From Bacillus sp. MYb209 (GTDB lineage Bacteria > Bacillota > Bacilli > Bacillales > Bacillaceae_G), in assembly GCF_002975175.1 (NCBI RefSeq), contig NZ_PCNZ01000009.1:1-64000 (forward strand): DNA of 64,000 nucleotides, in the 5' to 3' direction. Under the pieces are notes generated by a model. That model had not been told where the DNA came from. It was given only the letters and a program-made list of their open reading frames with translations, and made no database searches. The translations under genes and the position numbers were made by a program. This document shows positions 19,315 to 28,656 of this stretch, one piece after another (the stretch's first letter is position 1; each line of letters opens with the position of its first letter).

Positions 19315-20220
19315 ATGTTAGCAAATCCTGAAAAACAAACTGAAGTCGTTCATTACGAAAAGAGCCCTTCTGGTTTCTCCATTATGTGGCGAGAATTTCG
19401 TAAAGATAAACTAGCAATGTTTTCCCTATTCTTTTTAGCTTTAATATTAATAGCCGTTTATGCAACTTCATTTATTATGAAGCAAGAAGATATCGTCCGA
19501 GTCGATCTGTTTGCCATTTACGATCCTCCTTCTGCTGAACATTGGTTAGGAACTGATTATGGAGGCCGTGATATTTTCGGACAATTAATTATTGGTACAC
19601 GTAACTCCTTTACAGTTGGCTTAGCCATCACTCTTTTAGCAACCCTTATTGGTCTTACGATGGGACTAATTGCTGGCTATTTTGGAGGAGTTGTAGATAA
19701 CATCATTATGCGTTTCATCGATTTCATGATGATTTTACCATTCTTAATGATTGTTATCGTGTTTATCTCACTCGTTCCAAATTTCAATATTACAACATTT
19801 ATTCTCATAATGACCACCTTCTTATGGGTCGGAAAAGCAAGACTTATAAGATCTAAAGTACTGACTGAGAAGGAACTTGATTATGTATCTGCATCAAAAA
19901 CGTTAGGAACACCAAATTGGAAGATAATCTTCCAGCAAATATTACCTAATTTAAGTTCTATTATCATCGTAAATATTACATTAAATCTTGCTGGTAACAT
20001 CGGGATTGAATCTAGTTTAACTTACTTAGGCTTCGGTCTACCAGAAAGCACACCAAGTCTTGGTACACTTGTAAGTTACGCAACAAACCCAGATGTATTG
20101 CAAGAAAAATGGTGGATTTGGTTACCCGCATCAATCATGATTTTAGTGTTGATGCTGTGCATAAATTTTATTGGTCAAGCGTTAAAGCGTGCAGCTGATG
20201 CGAGACAAAGAAAAGGATAA
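19315..20220 (+). CDS. Oligopeptide ABC transporter permease, OppC type
   Basis: A 301-residue permease with an N-terminal cytoplasmic stretch and about six helices. HWLGTDYGGRDIFGQLIIGTR is the typical OppC/DppC marker and the EAA loop is YVSASKTLGTPNWKIIFQQILPN. It pairs with the OppB-type protein to form the channel. GGAGGTG precedes the ATG; spacing to neighbours is short. Confidence 0.9.
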   Translation: MLANPEKQTEVVHYEKSPSGFSIMWREFRKDKLAMFSLFFLALILIAVYATSFIMKQEDIVRVDLFAIYDPPSAEHWLGTDYGGRDIFGQLIIGTRNSFTVGLAITLLATLIGLTMGLIAGYFGGVVDNIIMRFIDFMMILPFLMIVIVFISLVPNFNITTFILIMTTFLWVGKARLIRSKVLTEKELDYVSASKTLGTPNWKIIFQQILPNLSSIIIVNITLNLAGNIGIESSLTYLGFGLPESTPSLGTLVSYATNPDVLQEKWWIWLPASIMILVLMLCINFIGQALKRAADARQRKG

Positions 20221-20234
20221 GGGGTGGAAAAGTT

Positions 20235-22016
20235 ATGAACAAACCAAAACTGTACAAAGTATTAAGTACAATTGCTGCTTCAACATTATTACTATCTGCA
20301 TGTGGGGGTGCCGATAGCGGTAGCAAAAAAGCAAATACGAAAAAAGTAGAAACAAATAAATTTAGTTCTGCTGTAAAAAATGATGGTAAAGAAATTAAAG
20401 ACGGATCATTAACATATGGACTCGTTTCAAATTCACCTTTCGCTGGTGTTTTAAGTAGAGTATTGTATGAAGTTGCTCCAGATTCAGAAATTATGGATTT
20501 CTTTGATGAACAATTATTAGCTACAGATAAAAACTGGGAAATTACAAATGACGGCGCTGCAACGTATACAATTTCTGAAGATAAAAAAACAATTACAATT
20601 AAGATTAAAGATAATGTAAAATGGCACGATGGTAACCCTGTAACGGCCGAAGATTTAGAATATTCTTACTTAGTTATTGGTAATAGTAAATATACAGGTA
20701 TTCGTTACGATACACAAATGCAAATGATTGAAGGTATGGAAGACTATCACGCTGGAAAATCTGACAAAATTTCTGGTATTAAAGTAGTCGATCCAAAAAC
20801 AATTTCAATTACTTATAAAGAAGTAAACCCTTCACTTAAAACTGGTATTTGGACATACCCTACACCTAAAAAATATTTAGGCGATGTACCAATTGAAAAA
20901 CTAGCAGAATCTGATAAAATCCGTCAAAACCCAATTGGATTCGGCCCATTTAAAGTGAAGAAAATCGTTCCTGGTGAATCAGTTGAATATGAACGCTTCG
21001 ATGATTACTGGGGGGGCAAACCTAAACTAAAAAATGTAATATTAAAAGTTGTAAATCCATCTATTGTTAGTGCATCTCTGAAAAAAGGTGATATTGATAT
21101 TGCATCAATTACTGCTGATCAATATCCGAACGTAAGTAAATTAAAAAATACACAACTAATTGGTAAAACTGACCTTGCTTATACTTATATCGGATTTAAA
21201 TTTGGACATATGGACAAAGCAAAGAACGAAGCTGTAATGGATAACGATAAGTTCAAAGACGTTCGTTTACGTCAAGCGATGGCACATGCCATTGATAGAG
21301 AAAAATTAGCGGAGAAAGTATATCACGGACTTCGCGTTCCAGCTAACTCTCCAATTCCACCATCTATGCCAAAGTATCATAATAACGATGTTGGTGCATA
21401 TAACTTAGATGTAGATAAAGCGAAAAAACTATTAGATGAAGCTGGCTATAAAGATAAAAATGGTGATGGATTCCGTGAGGACCCAAAAGGTAATGAACTC
21501 AAAATTAACTTCTTAGCTAGTAGCGGTAGTGAAACAAGTGAACCGCTGGCAAAATTCTATATTCAATCTTGGAAAGATATCGGCTTAAAAGTAGAGCTGG
21601 TTGATGGGCGTTTACACGAATTTAATGCCATGCGTGACATGATTAAAAAAGATGATCCGAAGGTTGATATTTTCTCTGGTGCTTGGAACACTGGTTCTGA
21701 TCCTGACCTTTCTGGCCTATGGGGCAAAGATGCTGGATTTAACTATCAGCGCTGGGTAAATGATGAAAATACTAAGTTATTAAACGAAGGATTATCAGAA
21801 AAAGCTACTGATGAAAAATATCGTAAAGAAGTATACGATAAATGGCAAAAATTAATTCATGATGAAGCACCGATGATTCCAATTCATTACACATTTGATT
21901 TAACAGGCGTTAATAAGCGAGTAAAAAATTATAATGTCAACACTCAAGTGAACCAAATAACTTCACAATGGAAAGACGTTACTGTAACAAGTGAAAAACC
22001 AGAAGTAGAAAAATAA
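20235..22016 (+). CDS. Oligopeptide-binding lipoprotein, OppA type (SBP_bac_5)
   Basis: A 593-residue extracellular solute-binding protein. The lipobox LLSAC places the lipidated cysteine at residue 23, and a Gly/Ser/Lys-rich linker follows. The mature domain shows the family features TISEDKKTITIKIKDNVKWHDG and a C-terminal PMIPIHYTFDLTGVNKRV. It captures peptides for the B/C/D/F components encoded upstream. Its position at the end of the operon, before a strong terminator, is typical. Confidence 0.9.
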   Translation: MNKPKLYKVLSTIAASTLLLSACGGADSGSKKANTKKVETNKFSSAVKNDGKEIKDGSLTYGLVSNSPFAGVLSRVLYEVAPDSEIMDFFDEQLLATDKNWEITNDGAATYTISEDKKTITIKIKDNVKWHDGNPVTAEDLEYSYLVIGNSKYTGIRYDTQMQMIEGMEDYHAGKSDKISGIKVVDPKTISITYKEVNPSLKTGIWTYPTPKKYLGDVPIEKLAESDKIRQNPIGFGPFKVKKIVPGESVEYERFDDYWGGKPKLKNVILKVVNPSIVSASLKKGDIDIASITADQYPNVSKLKNTQLIGKTDLAYTYIGFKFGHMDKAKNEAVMDNDKFKDVRLRQAMAHAIDREKLAEKVYHGLRVPANSPIPPSMPKYHNNDVGAYNLDVDKAKKLLDEAGYKDKNGDGFREDPKGNELKINFLASSGSETSEPLAKFYIQSWKDIGLKVELVDGRLHEFNAMRDMIKKDDPKVDIFSGAWNTGSDPDLSGLWGKDAGFNYQRWVNDENTKLLNEGLSEKATDEKYRKEVYDKWQKLIHDEAPMIPIHYTFDLTGVNKRVKNYNVNTQVNQITSQWKDVTVTSEKPEVEK

Positions 22017-22020
22017 ACAT

Positions 22021-22065
22021 AAAAATAGCTCTCAGCATTTACTTACATGCTAAGAGCTATTTTTT
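22021..22065. terminator. Terminator after the peptide ABC operon, possibly bidirectional
   Basis: An 18-bp stem with one wobble (22021-22038 with 22047-22064) has an A-run before and a T-run after, so it can serve both the operon and the leftward small gene. Confidence 0.85.
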
Positions 22066-22120
22066 ATTTATCGTTCTTCTCTTGCTATTTATATTAATCA
22101 ATTCCCTTCTATTCATACGA

Positions 22121-22237
22121 TTAAAACATTTGCTGAAACATCTTTATTAAAACAGCTAACATAACAGATCCAGCAAATCCACCTAAACAAATTAAACTTA
22201 CCCCTTGGCTATAAGACAAATTTTGAAATGATTTCAT
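22121..22237 (-). CDS. 38-residue single-TM small protein, unknown function
   Basis: The minus strand encodes MKSFQNLSYSQGVSLICLGG..., 38 residues with one hydrophobic helix (about 13-33, including GGFAGSVMLAVLI) and a short polar tail ending FQQMF. GGAGGATGGAAGG lies directly upstream of the ATG, a strong ribosome site. It is bounded by the peptide-operon terminator and an upstream region with a perfect 22-bp palindrome. I do not recognise the family. Support is codon structure, ribosome site and position only. Confidence 0.6.
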   Translation of the reverse strand: MKSFQNLSYSQGVSLICLGGFAGSVMLAVLIKMFQQMF

Positions 22238-22319
22238 ACCTTCCATCCTCCCTATATCCCCTTTGATATTCTTATTTTATCAATGGGAAAAATTTCATAA
22301 CATCGATTTAACTGACAAC

Positions 22320-22341
22320 TAACTTACAAATTTGTAAGTTA
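22320..22341. promoter_or_regulatory. 22-bp perfect palindrome, candidate operator
   Basis: Each half reads TAACTTACAAA toward the centre with no spacer. It lies 83 bp upstream of the 38-residue gene. With no loop and no T-run it looks like a dimeric-repressor site rather than a terminator. Confidence 0.5.
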
Positions 22342-22396
22342 ACAATCTCCCTCTAAACTTATATCTAGTATGGCCATAATCTCTCCCTCTATACAT

Positions 22397-22425
22397 CAAA
22401 AAAGACCTCGAATTATATCAAGGTC
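22397..22425 (-). terminator. Terminator of the usp gene
   Basis: GACCTCG and CAAGGTC arms (one mismatch) follow the gene, with a T-run on the minus strand from the A-tract 22397-22402. Confidence 0.7.
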
Positions 22426-22455
22426 CTGCTTACACTACAGACTATCTCACTCAAT

Positions 22456-22878
22456 TTATTTTATAATCATAACCGGGCATTTCACACGCTTTGCTATTTT
22501 ATGACTTACACTACCAAGCACCATCTCTTGCAGTGTATTTAAACCTCTACTCCCAGCAATAACAAGATCTATATCTCCTGTATTTACATATTGAACAATC
22601 GTATCTCCTGGATCGCCATGTAGAATCGTAATTTTGTAGGAAATGTTCTCTTTCTTTAATAAACCCTCAATCTCTTTTAATTTATCTTTTCGACTAGCTG
22701 ATATTGTTTCTAAATCCGTTTGTCCTTGTATAATATCTGATTTTGCCGTTCTATTATCTACTACGTACACAACTTCAACATGTGTTTCTTCGTTAAATTT
22801 CGCAATATATGTTGCATGCTCGGCTGCTCGAAGTGCATGTTCAGAACCATCACATGCTAATAAAATTTGTTTGTACAT
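22456..22878 (-). CDS. Universal stress protein, UspA family
   Basis: A 140-residue single Usp domain. It starts MYKQILLACDGSEHALRAAEHA, and the ATP-binding motif G-2x-G-9x-GS is intact at G109, G112 and G122-S123 followed by VSHKIAKR. An ATP-binding stress protein is therefore likely. It lies 65 bp downstream of the SulP gene, a common pairing in Bacillus, with a weak hairpin between them, so partial co-transcription is possible. Confidence 0.9.
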   Translation of the reverse strand: MYKQILLACDGSEHALRAAEHATYIAKFNEETHVEVVYVVDNRTAKSDIIQGQTDLETISASRKDKLKEIEGLLKKENISYKITILHGDPGDTIVQYVNTGDIDLVIAGSRGLNTLQEMVLGSVSHKIAKRVKCPVMIIK

Positions 22879-22920
22879 ATGCTGAATCCCCTTTTCGTTA
22901 TCCTACTCGTATTATATAAT

Positions 22921-22944
22921 AAAGCCCCCTAAAAAGGAGGCTTC
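22921..22944 (-). terminator. Hairpin between SulP and usp genes
   Basis: AAGCCCCC and GGAGGCTT arms with a small A-rich loop. The minus-strand T-tract is interrupted, so termination may be partial. Confidence 0.5.
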
Positions 22945-24395
22945 TAACTAGCAATTCTCTTATTATAGGTAGCTAAATTTGAAACAATCTTCGAGCTTCG
23001 TTCATTTAATCCCGTTATACTTACATTCACATCACTTTGTTCATACTTCATTATAACTTTATCAATTGCTGCTACTGCTGAATCATCCCATACGTGTGCG
23101 TGAGTAAAGTTCAGCTCAATTTCTTTCGCATCTTCATTATATGAAAAAGCATTTATAAAATCTGCCGTAGATGCGAAGAATAGTTGGCCGTGAATCTCAT
23201 ATATTTTCTTATTTTCAATATACAAATGTTTCACGTGAATCTTTGCCATATTGAATGCAAATAAAACTGCACTAATTATCGTTCCGATAATTACACCTAA
23301 TCCTAAATTATGTGTAATTAGGACAATCACAACTGTTACGATCATAACAAATGCGTTTCCTTTTGGTACTTTATGAATTGTTGCTACAGAGTTCCAATCA
23401 AACGTCCCAATCGAAACCATAATCATAACAGCAACTAAAGCAGCCATCGGAATATGAACAACGTAATCACCTAAAACAAATAGCAATACGATTAAAAAAC
23501 CACCGGCTACAAACGTCGATAATCTCCCGCGCCCACCTGATTTAATGTTAATAACAGATTGCCCAATCATTGCACATCCTGCCATTCCTCCGAAGAAACC
23601 AGCGACAATGTTTGCAATCCCTTGGCCACGTGCTTCCTTATGTTTATTACTTTCCGTATGTGTCATATCGTCTAAAACCGAAGCTGTTAATAATGACTCT
23701 AGTAAACCAATAATTGCAAGCATAACTGAGTACGGTAAAATAATACCTAATGTCTCAAGTGTAAACGGTACATCAGGAATACTAAAGAACGGTAATTCTT
23801 TCGGTAAGCTTCCCATATCTCCTACTGTTTTCAACTGTAATCCGCTCATAAGTGCAATACTTGTCACAATAATAATTGAAATAAGTGTAGACGGTACAGC
23901 CGTCGTAATACGTGGAAATAAATATATAATTGCAAGTCCTAATGCGACAAGTGCATACATTTGCCAATTTGCATTTTTAAAATGCGTTAATTGCGCTGTG
24001 AAAACTAAAATTCCAAGTGCGTTTAAAAAACCACTCATAACAGATTTAGGAACAAACTTCATAAATGAGCTCAGTTTGAACACTCCAAAAATAATTTGAA
24101 CAATACCTGTTACTATTGCCGCAGCAAATAAATATTGTAAACCGTGATCTTTCACAAGAGTGACCATTAATAAAGCCATCGCACCAGTTGCCGCGGAGAT
24201 CATTCCTGGTCTTCCACCAACAAACGAAATTGTAACCGCAATACAAAAGGCCGCATACAATCCAACCGTCGGATCTACACCTGCAATAACAGAAAAAGCT
24301 ATCGCTTCAGGAATTAATGCTAAAGCAACAACAATCCCCGATAGCACGTCTCCTCTCACATTTGAGAACCATTCATTTTTTATAGTTTGAAACAA
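22944..24395 (-). CDS. SulP/SLC26-family anion permease with STAS domain
   Basis: A 483-residue transporter. The membrane domain spans about residues 10-370 with SulP motifs such as [27 protein letters not shown] and [19 protein letters not shown]-terminal STAS domain follows (about 390-480, [16 protein letters not shown]). Sulfate or bicarbonate are family substrates; the sequence does not decide. An inverted repeat in the leader (24424-24446) may be regulatory. Confidence 0.87.
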   Translation of the reverse strand: MFQTIKNEWFSNVRGDVLSGIVVALALIPEAIAFSVIAGVDPTVGLYAAFCIAVTISFVGGRPGMISAATGAMALLMVTLVKDHGLQYLFAAAIVTGIVQIIFGVFKLSSFMKFVPKSVMSGFLNALGILVFTAQLTHFKNANWQMYALVALGLAIIYLFPRITTAVPSTLISIIIVTSIALMSGLQLKTVGDMGSLPKELPFFSIPDVPFTLETLGIILPYSVMLAIIGLLESLLTASVLDDMTHTESNKHKEARGQGIANIVAGFFGGMAGCAMIGQSVINIKSGGRGRLSTFVAGGFLIVLLFVLGDYVVHIPMAALVAVMIMVSIGTFDWNSVATIHKVPKGNAFVMIVTVVIVLITHNLGLGVIIGTIISAVLFAFNMAKIHVKHLYIENKKIYEIHGQLFFASTADFINAFSYNEDAKEIELNFTHAHVWDDSAVAAIDKVIMKYEQSDVNVSITGLNERSSKIVSNLATYNKRIAS

Positions 24396-24423
24396 AATAA
24401 CACTCCTCTACTCTTTAATTCTT

Positions 24424-24446
24424 TGATTTTCTCCGTAAGAAAATCA
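24424..24446. promoter_or_regulatory. 9-5-9 inverted repeat in the SulP leader
   Basis: TGATTTTCT and AGAAAATCA flank CCGTA about 30 bp upstream of the SulP start. There is no T-run, so an operator or RNA stem is more likely than a terminator. Confidence 0.4.
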
Positions 24447-24507
24447 GGGCCGATTGCACGAAGGCTATTATATAACGAGTAGAAGATTTTGTGCTATGTA
24501 AAAGTTT

Positions 24508-24541
24508 CCTAAAAAAAGACGCTACCAGCAGCAGCGTCTTT
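24508..24541 (-). terminator. Terminator of the cell-wall-binding lipoprotein gene
   Basis: A 9-bp stem (24515-24523 with 24533-24541) with a minus-strand T-run from 24511-24517. Confidence 0.85.
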
Positions 24542-24547
24542 ACCCAT

Positions 24548-25795
24548 TTAATGTCCACCATGCCCCTCACCATTTTCTTGAACAATCTCTAACCTCTCAT
24601 CCAATACACCTTGCGTTTCAAATGAAATATTTTCAGTATTCCCTAATAAGAATCCATGATTGTATGGACCGATTGTTGGATCATCTTTAAACTTCGGCTG
24701 AATAGTAGCAAGGACGTCATAAACTGGTTGTGTAGCTTTTCCTTCCTCTAACAAGACAACAGGGGCATGTTTACCCATATGTGAAAACGGTGCTCCCGCA
24801 ATTGCTAAGTCTGGTGTTTTACTCGAAACAAACGACAAACCGTGACCAGGTTTTGTGAATCCCCAGCCAAATTTCGTTTTTTCATCTTTAAATTTCGCAA
24901 ACGCAATCGAATTTTCTGTTGGAGTCTCTCCACTAATCCGTGTTACTTTTCCGTATTTACTTAACTCTTCTTCTACTTCTTTTGAAATGATTTTTTCTGG
25001 TCCTAATACATATATATTTACTTTATCTTTTCTCATTTTTAATGCCTCTATGGTCGCTTCTGGCACCTTATCTTTTTCTGTATATAAAAGTGGCTCTGGC
25101 ATATGAGAAATCCAATTTACAGCTGGTGTTGTATATAAACGTCCTTCTTCTTCAGATGAACCTATAATAACGCTATTTGGATAATTCCCTGTTATATCGG
25201 CATATTCTTTATCAACATCTTTAGCAAATTTAGATGAATCCGTTTCTTTTATTTGCTTTACTTTATATTCTTTTAATTGCTCAAGCGTAGATCCCCCTGC
25301 ATCCCCCATCACCATAATTTGCGTTCCATCTTTCGTTCCGAGCGGATTTAATCGTTTGATTTCTTTTAACGTCATTTCGGGTACCTTTTCTTTTTCTATA
25401 AATAAAATCGGTCCGTTATTCGGATGATGAATAAGATCCGCACTTGCAATACCTAATTGCCACTCGTTCACTGGCACTAAAATAACAGCACCTGGCTGAT
25501 TCACTTTATGCGTTGCCGGCCATATTGTTTGCGAAGTTAATACTGCCATTTGCAAAGGATCATTTGTATTTAATCTCGTTACATTTTTTAAACTTGTCGT
25601 TAATAAATCATCTGATGCCCCGGCGTTCATTTCTTTCGGCGCAGTTACCTCCGTATTCATTTTCATTTCCTTTTGCTCTGTTTTCTTCTCCTTTGTAGAT
25701 TCATGATTTTTATGATCTGTGTTCGTTTGCCCACACGCCGCAAGACCAGCCGCCGCAATTATTGTTATCCCAAGAATCCGGGTCGTTTTTTTCAC
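24548..25795 (-). CDS. Lipoprotein with cell-wall-binding repeats (CWB2 type)
   Basis: A 415-residue exported protein. The signal ends in the lipobox LAAC (C21), followed by a Lys/Glu/His-rich linker. The rest carries repeats resembling the putative cell wall-binding repeat 2 family: alternating segments with TTSLKNVTRLNTNDPLQMAV, GPILFIEKEKVPEMTLKEIKRL and LLYTEKDKVPEATIEALKM. The C-terminus is His-rich (GEGHGGH). It is probably a membrane-anchored envelope protein of unknown role. It faces a divergent two-component system across a 175-bp gap. Confidence 0.75.
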   Translation of the reverse strand: MKKTTRILGITIIAAAGLAACGQTNTDHKNHESTKEKKTEQKEMKMNTEVTAPKEMNAGASDDLLTTSLKNVTRLNTNDPLQMAVLTSQTIWPATHKVNQPGAVILVPVNEWQLGIASADLIHHPNNGPILFIEKEKVPEMTLKEIKRLNPLGTKDGTQIMVMGDAGGSTLEQLKEYKVKQIKETDSSKFAKDVDKEYADITGNYPNSVIIGSSEEEGRLYTTPAVNWISHMPEPLLYTEKDKVPEATIEALKMRKDKVNIYVLGPEKIISKEVEEELSKYGKVTRISGETPTENSIAFAKFKDEKTKFGWGFTKPGHGLSFVSSKTPDLAIAGAPFSHMGKHAPVVLLEEGKATQPVYDVLATIQPKFKDDPTIGPYNHGFLLGNTENISFETQGVLDERLEIVQENGEGHGGH

Positions 25796-25877
25796 TATAT
25801 CGCCTCCGTATTATTCATTTTCGAGCCAATATCATTACCTAAAATGGAATTTCAACTTTACAATAACAAGCAATTCT

Positions 25878-25919
25878 GAAGAAATTATGCAGATGCATTA
25901 TAATCTGCACCATTTCTTC
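25878..25919. promoter_or_regulatory. Long imperfect palindrome between lipoprotein and response regulator
   Basis: GAAGAAAT (25878-25885) pairs with ATTTCTTC (25912-25919) and TGCAGA with TCTGCA inside, separated by a 2x2 mismatch. No T-run follows in either direction. It may be a binding site for the adjacent OmpR-type regulator or an RNA stem. Confidence 0.4.
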
Positions 25920-25970
25920 ATGATTTTGCATTACACTTTAAGTAACGACTACAAATACGGAGGGTACTCT

Positions 25971-26648
25971 ATGATCGATATACTACTCGTAGACGATGAA
26001 CCGAGAATGCTTGAATTATTAACGCTTTATCTTACTCCAATCGGATATAACTGCGTATGTGCAGTATCCGGAGAAGAAGCTATTTCACATATAGAAAATC
26101 GAAACTTCAAATTTGTTTTACTCGATATTATGATGCCAAAGATGGATGGGTGGGAAACGTGCAAAAGAATTCGATCATTTAGTAACGTTCCAATCATTAT
26201 GGTAACTGCTCGTGATCAAACGGTAGATGTCGTTCAAGGGTTAAAACTTGGAGCAGATGATTACGTGACGAAACCATTCCACGAAGAGGAGCTCTTCGCA
26301 AGAATTGAAGCTGTTTTACGCCGAACAAATCAACGTACGCAAATCCAATATCACGGCATTTTATGGGATGAGGCCAAGCATTTCGTTTCTGTCTATAATG
26401 AAGAACTTCTTCTCACTCCAATCGAATTCTCTTTACTCGGATTATTTTTACGTCATGTGAACTACGTATTAAGCCGTGATCAGCTCATTGAAAGAATTTG
26501 GGGTTTAAATACAAATACAGAAGATAGAACAGTTGATTCACATATTCGTAATTTACGTGATAAATTACGAAAAGTAAATTTCCCTATTGATCACCATTTA
26601 AAAACTGTTTACGGAGTAGGTTATCGATGGATCGATAACCTATATTAA
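25971..26648 (+). CDS. OmpR-family response regulator
   Basis: A 225-residue regulator. The receiver domain has acidic DDE at 8-10, phosphorylation site D52 in LLDIMMPKMDG and the conserved Lys in VTKPFH near 102. The C-terminal winged-helix domain has LTPIEFSLLGLFLRH and the DRTVDSHIRNLRDKLRK recognition helix. The start at 25971 follows GGAGGG; the longer open frame upstream has no ribosome site. It is followed 11 bp later by its sensor kinase. Confidence 0.92.
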   Translation: MIDILLVDDEPRMLELLTLYLTPIGYNCVCAVSGEEAISHIENRNFKFVLLDIMMPKMDGWETCKRIRSFSNVPIIMVTARDQTVDVVQGLKLGADDYVTKPFHEEELFARIEAVLRRTNQRTQIQYHGILWDEAKHFVSVYNEELLLTPIEFSLLGLFLRHVNYVLSRDQLIERIWGLNTNTEDRTVDSHIRNLRDKLRKVNFPIDHHLKTVYGVGYRWIDNLY

Positions 26649-26659
26649 GGAGCAAAACG

Positions 26660-28030
26660 ATGAAGCGAATTTCTATTCAACTCGGATTTTATTTTCTAAT
26701 TGTTACACTTTTAATCGAAAGTGTTCTATTTGTCTTGCTCTATTATAGCCTTGTAAACAATAGAGTAAATGAAGAAATGACAGCTTTATTAAAGCGCGGA
26801 AATAGTCACCGAGATGTCCTTGAAAAGTATTTTGATAAGCAAACAATCTCCCATGTTGCACTAATGGAATCCGAAGCCGAAACCACTGTTATTATTACAA
26901 ATGCAAATAAGGATGTACTAGCTAAATCCAATGAAATAAATACTACTATAAGAAAACATATTGAAAGAATGCAAACACGAACAGATCATGATGGAGCAAT
27001 TATAGAGAATCATTGGAAAACATCTAATTATATATGTACAGTTAGTCCAATTGTAGTGGCAGGAAAAACGGAAGGCTATGTATATATGTTTCTCGGAACG
27101 GAATCAATCGAAGAAATGGTTAACGGGCTAACAAGACAATTCATTATCGCCGGAGTCATTACTTTTCTATTAACAGCTATCACAATCTTTCTATTATCAC
27201 GTTTGTTAACAAAACCATTGTTACACATGAAACAAGCGACTGAAAAAATGAGTAAGGGCGATTTATCCGTTTCATTAACAACTACTCGAAATGACGAAAT
27301 TGGTGAACTAGCATCATCTATTCAAACTCTCGCAAATGATTTACATTATATGAAAACAGAGCGAAGTGAATTTCTAGCAAGTGTTGCTCACGAATTACGA
27401 ACACCATTAACGTACGTAAGAGGTTATGCTGACATTGCATTAAAAGAAAGCACACCTCCTGAGCAACGTTTACAATACTTATCCATTATAAAAGACGAGT
27501 CTGATTATATTACAAACTTAGTTCAAGATTTATTTTCACTCGCTCAAATGGAAAAGCATAACTTTTTCATTCAAGTAAAGGAAGTGCATTTACACACCTT
27601 CCTTACTCGCATGACCGAAAAAGTAAACGCGATGTATAAGGAAAGACACATTAAAGTTTCTTTCACTTGTCCTCCTTCACTGTTAGTAAACTTGGATGAA
27701 CAGCGATTCGAACAAGTTGTAGTGAACATTTTAAATAACGCTTATAGACATTCAAAAGAACATTCTCATATTAATATTTCTGTTACAGAAGAACATAAAC
27801 GTATTTCCATCAAAGTTGAGGACGAAGGAGAAGGTATTCCCCTTGAAGACCTCCCTCACATTTTCGACCGCTTTTACCGTATTGATAAAGCGCGCTCCAG
27901 AGCTACAGGAGGCACTGGTTTAGGGCTCTCCATCGTAAAAGAAATTGTAGAACTACACGGCGGAAATATTACTGTCACAAGTGAAATTGATCATGGATCT
28001 TGCTTTACAATTTCATTGCCGTCTATATAA
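26660..28030 (+). CDS. Sensor histidine kinase
   Basis: A 456-residue membrane kinase. TM1 (about 8-30) and TM2 (about 161-181) bracket an extracellular sensor region of about 130 residues. HAMP follows (about 182-234), then HisKA with H244 in SVAHELRTPLTYVRGY and a HATPase domain with N-box NILNNAYRHS, G1 EDEGEGIP, F-box FDRFYR and G2 GGTGLGLSI. It partners the preceding regulator. The signal is unknown; the divergent lipoprotein is a possible target or cofactor. Confidence 0.92.
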   Translation: MKRISIQLGFYFLIVTLLIESVLFVLLYYSLVNNRVNEEMTALLKRGNSHRDVLEKYFDKQTISHVALMESEAETTVIITNANKDVLAKSNEINTTIRKHIERMQTRTDHDGAIIENHWKTSNYICTVSPIVVAGKTEGYVYMFLGTESIEEMVNGLTRQFIIAGVITFLLTAITIFLLSRLLTKPLLHMKQATEKMSKGDLSVSLTTTRNDEIGELASSIQTLANDLHYMKTERSEFLASVAHELRTPLTYVRGYADIALKESTPPEQRLQYLSIIKDESDYITNLVQDLFSLAQMEKHNFFIQVKEVHLHTFLTRMTEKVNAMYKERHIKVSFTCPPSLLVNLDEQRFEQVVVNILNNAYRHSKEHSHINISVTEEHKRISIKVEDEGEGIPLEDLPHIFDRFYRIDKARSRATGGTGLGLSIVKEIVELHGGNITVTSEIDHGSCFTISLPSI

Positions 28031-28061
28031 AAACACGACTATACATCAATAGTCGTGTTTT
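28030..28061. terminator. Bidirectional terminator after the kinase gene
   Basis: A perfect 13-bp stem (28030-28042 with 28049-28061) flanked by A and T runs, between convergent genes. Confidence 0.9.
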
Positions 28062-28069
28062 CTTATCCT

Positions 28070-28594
28070 TTAGGACTTTACTTTATAATATAGATTTACA
28101 AACTGACCAAAACGTTTTGTATCCGTCAAAGTTAAATTAATTTCCGGATTCTTTTCTTTAAATAGCGGAATACCAGAACCTAATATGTGAGGTGTAATCG
28201 TAACAACATATTCATCAATTAGATTATTCCTAAAAAATCCTCTCAGTAGACTCCCTCCACCGACCATCCATATTTTAGATCCTTCCTGCTCTTTTAACTT
28301 TTTTGTAAACTCCACTACATCCCCATTTACAAACTCTACATGTTCGTTTGAACCTTTTTCAGAATTAGAAAAAACATAACATTTCTTATCTAGGTACGGG
28401 AATGGTTCCATATGCTCTATCACATAATCATACGTTCTCTTTCCCATGATTATCGTATCAATCGATTCGTACATCTCTGTATAACCGTTGTCGCCTTCTC
28501 CTTCTGTTTCGATTAACCACTCTAAATCATCGTCTTCTTTCGCAATAAATCCATCTAAGCTCGCTGCAATAAATAAAACAATTTCACGTGACAT
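28070..28594 (-). CDS. RibD C-terminal/DHFR-like reductase family protein
   Basis: A 174-residue protein of the DHFR fold group (RibD_C, YyaP/YwjB-like). It shows FIAASLDGFIAKEDDDLEWL at the N-terminus, DTIIMGKRTYD near 46-56 and the nucleotide-binding IWMVGGGSLLRGFFRNNLIDEYVVTITP. An NADPH-dependent reductase is expected but the substrate is unknown; such paralogues are not the folate-pathway enzyme. It is divergent from a WYL regulator, with a palindromic site between them, so that regulator probably controls it. Confidence 0.8.
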   Translation of the reverse strand: MSREIVLFIAASLDGFIAKEDDDLEWLIETEGEGDNGYTEMYESIDTIIMGKRTYDYVIEHMEPFPYLDKKCYVFSNSEKGSNEHVEFVNGDVVEFTKKLKEQEGSKIWMVGGGSLLRGFFRNNLIDEYVVTITPHILGSGIPLFKEKNPEINLTLTDTKRFGQFVNLYYKVKS

Positions 28595-28618
28595 ATCTTT
28601 TCCTCCTTACAGCTTCTA

Positions 28619-28648
28619 TTGATAAAATCATCTTATACGCACTATACT
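28619..28648 (+). promoter_or_regulatory. Promoter of the WYL regulator gene
   Basis: TTGATA (28619-28624), 18-nt spacer, TATACT (28643-28648). Confidence 0.55.
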
Positions 28649-28656
28649 AACCGTAA

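Noticed and set aside
22320-22341. Terminal repeat of a mobile element
   Set aside because: Gapless single palindrome, no second copy, no target duplication or transposase nearby.
23545-24099. 184-codon + strand ORF
   Set aside because: Opposite the SulP membrane domain; hydrophobic codon shadow.
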